DNA from: Aliiroseovarius sp. S1123
Lineage (GTDB): Bacteria > Pseudomonadota > Alphaproteobacteria > Rhodobacterales > Rhodobacteraceae
Direction: 5' to 3'
Assembly: GCF_023015885.1 (NCBI RefSeq)
Contig: NZ_JALKBE010000002.1
Coordinates: 1 to 64,000, forward strand
Length of the DNA: 64,000 bases
Below are positions 18,849 to 25,901 of the stretch, piece after piece. A model generated the notes under the pieces. The model did no database searches. It was not told the DNA's origin and saw only the letters and a program-made list of their open reading frames with translations. Made by a program: the position numbers and the translations under genes. Positions within the stretch are counted from its first letter, which is position 1. Every line of letters starts with the position of its first letter.

Positions 18849-20108
18849 ATGCGGTGGCCCCTGACCCTTGGACTTGTCTTCACTGCCAGCCTTGCGCAGG
18901 CAGCCGAATGGGATGTTCCCAATCGGCCGGGGGCCATTGCAGAAACACTTTCCCGGGCCGCAGAAGGCGACACGCTTCGCCTGCGGCCCGGAACCTATTA
19001 TGAAACCGTAGTGCTGGACAAATCCGTGACGCTGGACGGCGGCGGCGCGGCCACGATTGACGGGCAGGGCAATGGCAGCGTGATCACCGTGACCGGTGAC
19101 AACGTGACCGTTCAGGGGCTGACCGTGACAGGGTCGGGGTCCGAGCATGATGGGATTGATTCAGGCATTCAGCTTTTGAAAACCGCAGATGCGCCCATCG
19201 TTCGTGACAATGTGCTTCTGGGCAATCTTTACGGAATTGATGTTCACGGCGCCGAGGATGCGCTGGTGTCTGGGAACCGGATCGAGGGCCGTCAGGACCG
19301 CCACATGAACGCGCGCGGCAACGGCATCTATGTTTGGAACGCCCCCGGCGCGATTGTTGAAGACAACGAGGTCCGCTGGGGCCGCGATGGCATCTTCGTC
19401 AACTCGTCGAAAAGGAACATCTTCCGGGGCAACACGTTCCGCGATCTGCGTTTTGCCGTGCATTACATGTATGCCGACAACACCGAAGTGTCGGGCAATG
19501 TTTCGATCGGTAACCACCTTGGCTACGCGGTCATGTTCTCGACCCGGGTGAAGGTTACGGACAACGTGTCCATCAACGACCGCGATCATGGTGTGATGCT
19601 GAACTATGCCAACCGCAGCGTGATCACCGGAAACTATGTGAAGAACGCGACCGAGAAATGCACGTTCCTTTACAATTCGAACAAAAATGACTTCTCGGGC
19701 AACTGGTTTCAGGGCTGCGGGATTGGCATTCACTTTACTGCTGGATCCGATGACAACCGGATCGTGGGCAACAGCTTCATCGGCAACCGTACGCAGGTGA
19801 AATACGTGTCGACCAAATGGGTCGAATGGTCCGAGGACGGGCAGGGCAACCACTGGTCCGACTTCGCCGCGTTTGACGTGGACGGAGACGGCGTGGCCGA
19901 CGCGCCCTATCGCCCGAATGACAGCATGGATCATGTGCTGTGGACCCAACCTGCCGCAAAAATGCTTCTTGGCTCACCGGCTGTTCAGCTGGTGCGCTGG
20001 TCTCAATCCGCTTTCCCCGCGCTTTTGCCGGGCGGGGTGGTGGATTCACATCCACTTATGCAGGCCCCAACACCGCCTGCAATCGCAAAGGTGCCCCATG
20101 ACGGATAA
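18849..20108 (+). CDS. nosD: NosD, periplasmic right-handed beta-helix copper-site maturation protein
   Basis: The 419-aa product has a Sec signal peptide (LTLGLVFTASLAQAA) and a long run of parallel beta-helix repeats. These include repeated V.GN.I..N or DNxxxN coils such as DNVLLGNLYGIDVHGAED and NRSVITGNYVKNATEKC. NosD works with the ABC transporter NosFY to assemble the CuZ cluster of NosZ. It starts 3 nt after nosZ and overlaps nosF by 11 nt. Confidence 0.96.
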   Translation: MRWPLTLGLVFTASLAQAAEWDVPNRPGAIAETLSRAAEGDTLRLRPGTYYETVVLDKSVTLDGGGAATIDGQGNGSVITVTGDNVTVQGLTVTGSGSEHDGIDSGIQLLKTADAPIVRDNVLLGNLYGIDVHGAEDALVSGNRIEGRQDRHMNARGNGIYVWNAPGAIVEDNEVRWGRDGIFVNSSKRNIFRGNTFRDLRFAVHYMYADNTEVSGNVSIGNHLGYAVMFSTRVKVTDNVSINDRDHGVMLNYANRSVITGNYVKNATEKCTFLYNSNKNDFSGNWFQGCGIGIHFTAGSDDNRIVGNSFIGNRTQVKYVSTKWVEWSEDGQGNHWSDFAAFDVDGDGVADAPYRPNDSMDHVLWTQPAAKMLLGSPAVQLVRWSQSAFPALLPGGVVDSHPLMQAPTPPAIAKVPHDG

Positions 20109-20994
20109 CGCACTGACCATTGAAAACGTTCGGAAAGATCGTGGCCGCACGACTGTTCTGGATGACGTGTCCCTGACCGTGAACCCCGGCGAGCGCGTGG
20201 CGCTTTTGGGACATAACGGGGCAGGGAAATCCACCCTAATCAAAACCATTTTGGGCCTGACCCCCCTCACTGATGGCCGGATCCGCGTCGATGGCGCGCA
20301 TCCCGGCTCTTCACAGGCCCGCCGCTCGACCGCTTACCTTCCCGAAGCGGTCAGCTTCCATCCTGCCCTGACAGGCCGCGAACAGTTGACGCTGTTCGCC
20401 CGCCTCGACGGGCAGGGTGCTGATATTCCGGGGCTGTTGGATCGTGTGGGTCTGGGCGATGCGATGGACCGTCGAATTGGCGCCTACTCCAAAGGCATGC
20501 GCCAGCGTCTGGGGTTGGCACAGGTGCTTCTGGGTCAGCCGAAAGTCGCGCTGCTAGATGAACCCACCAGCGGTCTCGACCCGATCTCACGCCAAGACCT
20601 TTACGCCATCATTGACGAGCTGGCCGCGCAAGGCACTGCCGTTCTGATTGCCAGCCACGCCCTGACCGAGGTCGAGGCCCGCACTGACCGCATCGCCATC
20701 CTGCGCAAGGGTGTGAAAGTGGCCGATGATACGCTCGAGGCACTGTCGGCCAAAGCTGGCCTACCAACCAAACTGCGTATCCGCGCGACCGGCGCCCACG
20801 CAGACCAGATCGCCGAAACGATGGGCGGAACTCGCATTAATGGCGCCTCGGTTGAGGTCCTCTGCACTCCGGACCAGAAAATGGCGCGACTGCGGGACGT
20901 GGCCGCGATGGGTGATGCTGTCGCGGACATTGAAATGACGCCGCCACGGCTTGAAGACCTTTATCGCCACTATGCCAAGGAGGGGATGCAATGA
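20098..20994 (+). CDS. nosF: NosF, ABC transporter ATP-binding protein
   Basis: This 298-aa ABC ATPase has Walker A GHNGAGKST, signature YSKGMRQRLGLAQ, Walker B VALLDEPTSGLDP and the switch His in IASHALTE. The C-terminal ~70 residues form the extra NosF tail. With NosY and NosD it supplies sulfur or another factor for CuZ assembly. The start at 20098 overlaps nosD, and an open reading upstream to 19873 is inside nosD and rejected. The stop overlaps nosY (ATGA). Confidence 0.96.
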   Translation: MTDNALTIENVRKDRGRTTVLDDVSLTVNPGERVALLGHNGAGKSTLIKTILGLTPLTDGRIRVDGAHPGSSQARRSTAYLPEAVSFHPALTGREQLTLFARLDGQGADIPGLLDRVGLGDAMDRRIGAYSKGMRQRLGLAQVLLGQPKVALLDEPTSGLDPISRQDLYAIIDELAAQGTAVLIASHALTEVEARTDRIAILRKGVKVADDTLEALSAKAGLPTKLRIRATGAHADQIAETMGGTRINGASVEVLCTPDQKMARLRDVAAMGDAVADIEMTPPRLEDLYRHYAKEGMQ

Positions 20995-21812
20995 CCCGTT
21001 TCCTGTCGATCGCTGCGACCGAGATGCTGATCCTGCGCCGCAACCGTTGGCTCTTGATGGCGACGATCGTGATGGTTCTGTTTGCACTGGCCCTGACCTT
21101 TGCAGGCAGCGCGCCCACGGGCACGTTGGGCGTTGATATGTTGACCATTTCGGTCACCTCGATGACAACCCTGTCCGTTTACCTCGCACCGCTTCTGGCG
21201 CTGATGATTAGCTTCGACGCCATCGCGGGCGAAGCTGAACGCGGCAGCCTGTCGCTGCTTCTGTCCTACCCGGCTGGGCGCGGGGAAATCCTGCTGGGCA
21301 AGTTTGCGGCACATCTGGCAGCATTGGGGTTTGCCATGACGGTTGGCTTCGGTACGGCCGGCGCGATTGCCGCGTGGTCCGGCGGGGCAGGGCCCGACAG
21401 CCTGATCGCATTGGCCCGCCTGATCGCCACCTCGATCCTGCTGGGTGCTGTTTTCCTTGGGCTTGGCTACCTCGTCTCGGCCCTGTCGCGCAGCGCGACC
21501 GCTGCGGCTGGTCTGTCGGCCGGCCTGTGGCTGGTGTTCGTTGTGCTTTATGACCTTGGCCTTTTGGGCGCCGTGGTGATGGATGGCGGAGGGAACTTCA
21601 CCCGCACGATCTTCCCGTGGCTGATGGTGGCGAACCCGGCGGATGCGTTCCGAGTTTGGAACATCGCAGCCTCTGACGGTGTTGCGCTTGCGTCTGGCAT
21701 GGCAGGGGCCGCACAGACATTGCCCGCCTGGGCCGCGCCGGCATCCTTGCTCATCTGGCCCGTTCTGGCCTTCCTTCTGGCCCGCGCTGCTTTCAAGAGG
21801 GTTGAACCATGA
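20991..21812 (+). CDS. nosY: NosY, ABC transporter permease
   Basis: The 273-aa protein has six predicted transmembrane helices and the ABC-2 type layout of NosY (SFDAIAGEAERGSLSLLLSY coupling region, then helices to ILIWPVLAFLLARAAF). It pairs with NosF and the periplasmic NosD. The gene is translationally coupled by overlaps to nosF and nosL. Confidence 0.95.
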   Translation: MTRFLSIAATEMLILRRNRWLLMATIVMVLFALALTFAGSAPTGTLGVDMLTISVTSMTTLSVYLAPLLALMISFDAIAGEAERGSLSLLLSYPAGRGEILLGKFAAHLAALGFAMTVGFGTAGAIAAWSGGAGPDSLIALARLIATSILLGAVFLGLGYLVSALSRSATAAAGLSAGLWLVFVVLYDLGLLGAVVMDGGGNFTRTIFPWLMVANPADAFRVWNIAASDGVALASGMAGAAQTLPAWAAPASLLIWPVLAFLLARAAFKRVEP

Positions 21813-22327
21813 AACGCTTGATTTTTCTTGCGGCCCTCACGCTGGCTGCCTGCAATGAAGACGAGGCAAAGGCGCCTCCGCCCCCCGTCGATCTGACGGA
21901 ACAAGCGCTTAGCTATTTCTGCCAGATGAACATTGCCGAACATGGTGGCCCAAAAGGGCAAATCCACTTGGACGGCCACCCTGCACCTCTGTTCTTCGCG
22001 CAGGTGCGTGACCTGATGGCCTATCTGAAAAGCCCCGAGCGGGACGCCGAAATTACCGCCGTCTATGTCAGCGACATGGGGTCGGCCCCAAGTTGGTCAG
22101 AGCCGGGTATCTCGAACTGGATCCCGGTTGGCGAGGCCAGCTTCGTGGTCGGTGCACCGGTTGCGGGCGGTATGGGTGCCCCCGAAATCGTGCCCTTCCA
22201 TAGTCCCGACGCCGCTACCGCGTTTGTCGACATCTATGGCGGCGAGGTGTTGCCGCTGGACGCCATTCCTGACGACGCCGTTCTGGCCCCCGTTGACCTG
22301 ACGCTTACCTTGGAGACCCCATCATGA
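21809..22327 (+). CDS. nosL: NosL, outer-membrane-type copper lipoprotein chaperone
   Basis: This 172-aa lipoprotein has lipobox LAAC (Cys 15), then the conserved CQMN (Cys-x-Met) copper-binding motif in SYFCQMNIAEHGGPKGQI. The NosL/NosX domain continues to the C-terminus with SDMGSAPSW and PFHSPDAATAFV. NosL delivers Cu(I) to NosZ. It overlaps nosY and nosX by 4 nt on each side. Confidence 0.95.
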   Translation: MKRLIFLAALTLAACNEDEAKAPPPPVDLTEQALSYFCQMNIAEHGGPKGQIHLDGHPAPLFFAQVRDLMAYLKSPERDAEITAVYVSDMGSAPSWSEPGISNWIPVGEASFVVGAPVAGGMGAPEIVPFHSPDAATAFVDIYGGEVLPLDAIPDDAVLAPVDLTLTLETPS

Positions 22328-23223
22328 CCCGCTTTGATCGCCGTCGTTTCCTGACCATCACTGCCGCTGCCATGGCTATACCAAGTGCAGCTGCGGCGTC
22401 TTCAGTTGCGCGTTGGACCGGGCGAGCGTTGGGCGGACCTGTGTCGATGCAATTGGTCGGTCTGAACGATGACGCGGCACAGCCCATTTTCAAGGCCGTA
22501 GAAGCCGAGTTGGCGCGATTGGAGGCGATCTTCAGCCTGTATCACCTTTCGTCAGAACTGGTCCGTCTGAACCGGGATGGGCAGTTGCCGACCCCGTCCC
22601 CCGAGCTGCTGTCCGTCCTCAGCCTGTGCAGCGCACTGCATACGGCCAGCGACGGTGCGTTCGACCCCAGCATTCAGCCCTTGTGGCGCGCCATTGCGCT
22701 GAAAAAAGATGCGGACGCGGTTTCGCGGGCCAAGCAAGCGGTCGGCTGGTCGCGCGTGCGTTATGACGAAAGCAGTATTCGCCTTCCAGAGGCAGGCGCG
22801 TTGACCCTGAATGGTATTGCGCAAGGCGCGGTGACAGATGCTGTCGTCGATCTTCTGAAACGCCACGACCTTCAAAACGTTCTGGTCGATATGGGGGAAA
22901 TTGCAGCTGTCGGAAGCGGGCCAAGCGGCCCTTGGACCATTGGGGTGTCGCTGCCCAATGGCACGCTCGTGCACCGGTTGACCGCGCAAGACCGGGCCGT
23001 CGCAACGTCTGTTCCTTATGCGATGACCATTGGGATGGAACAGGGTCATATCTTGACCCCGACAGGAGCCCGCGCTCGCGCGAAGATCACCTCGGTATCC
23101 GCACCTCGTGCGGTTCTTGCAGATGGGCTTTCCACTGCACTTTGTCTCGTGCCGGCATCTCGTTCGGTCGACATTATTCAGGCCTTTAAAGGCGCCCGTT
23201 TAGAGTATTTCGAGCAGGCATAG
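22324..23223 (+). CDS. nosX: NosX, ApbE-family FAD:protein FMN transferase
   Basis: The 299-aa product has a Tat-type signal (FDRRRFLTITAAAMAIPSAAAA). The ApbE fold follows with DGAFDPSIQPLW, TLNGIAQGAVTDAVVD, VDMGEIAAVGSGP and the divalent metal site region near ARAKITSVSAPRAVLADGLST. Its likely job is covalent FMN attachment to the Thr of NosR (SGATVT) in the periplasm. It is the last gene of nosRZDFYLX. Confidence 0.95.
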   Translation: MTRFDRRRFLTITAAAMAIPSAAAASSVARWTGRALGGPVSMQLVGLNDDAAQPIFKAVEAELARLEAIFSLYHLSSELVRLNRDGQLPTPSPELLSVLSLCSALHTASDGAFDPSIQPLWRAIALKKDADAVSRAKQAVGWSRVRYDESSIRLPEAGALTLNGIAQGAVTDAVVDLLKRHDLQNVLVDMGEIAAVGSGPSGPWTIGVSLPNGTLVHRLTAQDRAVATSVPYAMTIGMEQGHILTPTGARARAKITSVSAPRAVLADGLSTALCLVPASRSVDIIQAFKGARLEYFEQA

Positions 23224-23281
23224 ACACCCGCTCAGTTTGCGCTTGTAGGGCCAGTTGAAATTGGTCTAACGGGCTATTGCA

Positions 23282-23307
23282 CCAGCCACATGTTCCATGT
23301 TGGCTGG
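23282..23307 (+). terminator. hairpin after nosX (weak terminator candidate)
   Basis: CCAGCCACATG pairs with CATGTTGGCTGG (one bulged T) around a 3-nt loop, 58 nt past the nosX stop. There is no true U-run, so termination is uncertain. Confidence 0.45.
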
Positions 23308-23364
23308 TTGCAATTCTGCCGTGGAACGGCGTATTCATAATATTCCAGGTTAAGGGAGCCAGAT

Positions 23365-24063
23365 ATGCAGCCTGAGCATAAGGCGGTGGCGCATCAGTCT
23401 TTGCTGTTAAGCAGCATGCCGGCGGATGATGCCGAGGCATTGCTCTCGCGTGCCAGCGTGATCAACTATGACCGCGGTCAAACAGTCTTTTTGCAGGGCG
23501 AACGGGCGACCGCAATCTTCATAGTGGTAGATGGCTGGGCAAAGCTTTATCGTATTGCGCCAAGTGGTGCCGAAGCTGTCGTGGGGGTGTTCACCAAAGG
23601 ACGCAGTTTTGGCGAAGCTTTGGCCTTTCGTGGCGATGTGTACCCGGTGTCATCAGAAGCTGTGACGAAATGCACGCTTTTGCGCATCGACGCCGAGGAC
23701 TATCTGCGGCGCATCCGGGAAACGCCCGAAACCGCAATTTCTCTGCTGTCCGCCACTTTTGTGCACTTGCACAACCTCGTTTCTCAGATCGAAGCTTTGA
23801 AAGCGCGCACCGGTGCCCAGAGGGTCGCCGAGTTTCTTTGTGAACTTGCAGAGTGCCAGACCGGGGCATGCGAAGTCGTGCTTCCCTATGACAAAATCCT
23901 GATTGCCGGGCGACTTGGTATGAAGCCCGAAAGTCTAAGCCGAGCTTTTGCCCGGCTGAAGGACGAGGGGGTTCAGGTTAAGCAGAATCGAGCTAAAATC
24001 GATGATATCGATCATCTTCGCATCTATTGTGAAGAAGACCCTGCGCAAGCTTGGGTGCGATGA
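23365..24063 (+). CDS. dnr: Crp/Fnr-family regulator, Dnr/Nnr-like
   Basis: The 232-aa protein has an N-terminal cyclic-nucleotide-binding-like domain (YDRGQTVFLQGERATAIFIV), a dimerisation helix around residues 120-150 and a C-terminal winged helix. The recognition helix is GRLGMKPESLSRAFARLKDEG. The E--SR pattern in that helix is the one that reads TTGA half-sites. It lacks the N-terminal cysteine cluster of FNR, so it is not an oxygen-sensing Fe-S protein. It is more like Dnr/NnrR, which respond to NO through haem. Position next to nos and three matching boxes in the island make it the likely local regulator. An AAGGGAGCC lies upstream of the ATG. No clear box precedes its own gene. Confidence 0.88.
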   Translation: MQPEHKAVAHQSLLLSSMPADDAEALLSRASVINYDRGQTVFLQGERATAIFIVVDGWAKLYRIAPSGAEAVVGVFTKGRSFGEALAFRGDVYPVSSEAVTKCTLLRIDAEDYLRRIRETPETAISLLSATFVHLHNLVSQIEALKARTGAQRVAEFLCELAECQTGACEVVLPYDKILIAGRLGMKPESLSRAFARLKDEGVQVKQNRAKIDDIDHLRIYCEEDPAQAWVR

Positions 24064-24356
24064 ACCGTAGCCCACTTGTTTTCCAGTAACTTGCGCTCGT
24101 ACGGTGCTGCAATGTGAGGACCGGGGAGAGACGAGAGGATATCCGGTGGTAGAACAACCGCGTTAAAATCTCGCTCCTGCAAGTGCGAACTCCTCTGACT
24201 GCTACGCCACTTACTTCGCCGGTTGCCGACCCCAATTGCTGGCCGCGCGTGGTGTGTCGCAATTGTGAGCTAGAGCGCGTTGACGAATTGCGTTAAACAT
24301 GAGGTCGAGCATGATCAGGTCTTTTTGCATGACCTGAGTGGCGTGGGGGTGGACGT
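24064..24356. other. intergenic stretch with an inverted repeat before the ligase gene
   Basis: The 293 nt hold no convincing ORF. The segment around 24270-24337 (GAGCTAGAGCGCG, later GAGCATGATC) resembles pieces of short repeats common between genes in alphaproteobacteria. A 7-bp inverted repeat, TCAGGTC / GACCTGA with a 9-nt T-rich loop, lies at 24315-24337, just before the GTG start of the ligase. It may be a repeat remnant or a 5'-leader element. Confidence 0.4.
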
Positions 24357-25901
24357 GTGGATACAATTCTGGCGCGACATTCGTCCGAACGGGCGATAGC
24401 GGATTGGGTTGAAGATAATTCAGAAGTGTATGGGAATGCGCCGGCACTTTTTAACATGTCTGGTAGCGTGGCCATGACACATGCCGAGGTGGCCGATCGT
24501 GTCAGCGCGCTTGTCACGGAATTTCGTGCGCTTGGCATAGGTCGCGACACACGGGTCGCGGTGTGTCTGACAGACGGGCCAGAGACCTTGACGGTCCTTC
24601 TGGCGCTGATGAGCATGTCTGCGGTTCTACCCATTCACCCGACCGCCGCGGTAGATACCTTCGAGAAGATGGTTGAAAAGCTGGACATCTCGGTCGTGAT
24701 TGGTGCGCACCGGCCTGTCTCGGCAGCCTGGAAAATCGCCGAGGCACGCGGCATTTGCTATGTCGCGGTCGAAACAGACCCCTCCAGTCCGGCTGGCGTG
24801 TGTCTGACGCCGCATCGGCGGGTCGATAATCCGTCACGGGCGCAGGCTGGGCTGGATGATGTGGCGTTGTACATTTCGACCTCTGGGACCACAGGAAGCT
24901 CGACAGTCGTGGCGATTACGCAACGCAGCCTTGATCGCAACGTTGCGACCCACGGCGCGCTAAATGGCTATGGGCCGGGGGATCGCGCCATTTGCGTGAT
25001 GAGCTTCACCTATCTATTCGCCTATGTGCGGGCCTCGCTACCGATACTGCAGCGCGGAGGGGCGGTGATCGTGGCCCCGGGTTATCGCTTTGCGGATATG
25101 CAGAACTGTTGCGAGACCTTGAAGCCGACCAGCATGACCGCGACGCCGACTATCCTTCAGAAACTTCTCGCCGATTGCGACGCAAGAGGCTGGCGGCCTG
25201 AACCGGGTGTGCTGCAAAGGCTCCACGCCACCGGAGAGGCCATTCCCGATACGCTGCGGGCCCGATTGCATGCGATGTTCGGGGCGCGTCTGGGTACCAA
25301 CTACGGAATGACCGAGGTGTCGCCGCAGGTGGCGGCCTACGGGTCAGAAGAGCAATTCGAACCGGGCGCTGTTGGACGTATTGTAGCGCCTTGGTGCGTT
25401 GATATCGTTGATGAAAACGGCGTGGCTTTGCCCCTTGGGTCCGTCGGGCGCATTGCTCTGCGGGGCGGGTATGTAAACGCTATTGTCGGGGCAGAGAAAG
25501 AGACGCGGTTCGATCAAGAGGGACGTTTCCTGACGGGGGACCGGGGATTTGTAGACGATGCAGGCATTCTGTTTATCGCGGGCCGCGCGGATGAGGTTAT
25601 CAACCGGGGCGGCGAAAAGCTGGACCCCAAGGTCATCGAGCAATCCCTTGAGCGTGATCCAGATGTCCAACGGGCGGTTGTCTTTGGTGTGCCAGACCCA
25701 AAACTGGGGCAAAAGATCGTGGCTCTGATTGTCCTGCGCAATGGTGCCACACGCAGTGTCCAAGATATCCGCGAGGGTGCAGGCACACAGATCGCTGGCT
25801 GGGGGATGCCAGAGCGGCTTGTCGTTGTGCCTGATGTTCCGACCAACGCGAACGGCAAAGTATCTCGGCGCGACCTGTCTTTACGGTATGCGGATGCCTG
25901 A
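24357..25901 (+). CDS. stand-alone AMP-forming (acyl/amino-acid) adenylating ligase
   Basis: This 514-aa ANL-superfamily enzyme shows A3-like ISTSGTTGSSTVVAIT, A5 NYGMTE, A7 LTGDRG, A8 GRADEVINRGGEKLDP and A10 NANGKVSRRDL with the catalytic Lys. The A3 P-loop is unusual, lacking the usual PKG after TSGTTG. It should activate a carboxylate as acyl-AMP, and substrate cannot be read from sequence. The next gene encodes a carrier domain and overlaps this one, so the natural acceptor is probably that carrier's phosphopantetheine rather than free CoA. GTG 24357 is used, with GGGGGTGG upstream; no ATG nearby fits. Confidence 0.85.
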   Translation: MDTILARHSSERAIADWVEDNSEVYGNAPALFNMSGSVAMTHAEVADRVSALVTEFRALGIGRDTRVAVCLTDGPETLTVLLALMSMSAVLPIHPTAAVDTFEKMVEKLDISVVIGAHRPVSAAWKIAEARGICYVAVETDPSSPAGVCLTPHRRVDNPSRAQAGLDDVALYISTSGTTGSSTVVAITQRSLDRNVATHGALNGYGPGDRAICVMSFTYLFAYVRASLPILQRGGAVIVAPGYRFADMQNCCETLKPTSMTATPTILQKLLADCDARGWRPEPGVLQRLHATGEAIPDTLRARLHAMFGARLGTNYGMTEVSPQVAAYGSEEQFEPGAVGRIVAPWCVDIVDENGVALPLGSVGRIALRGGYVNAIVGAEKETRFDQEGRFLTGDRGFVDDAGILFIAGRADEVINRGGEKLDPKVIEQSLERDPDVQRAVVFGVPDPKLGQKIVALIVLRNGATRSVQDIREGAGTQIAGWGMPERLVVVPDVPTNANGKVSRRDLSLRYADA

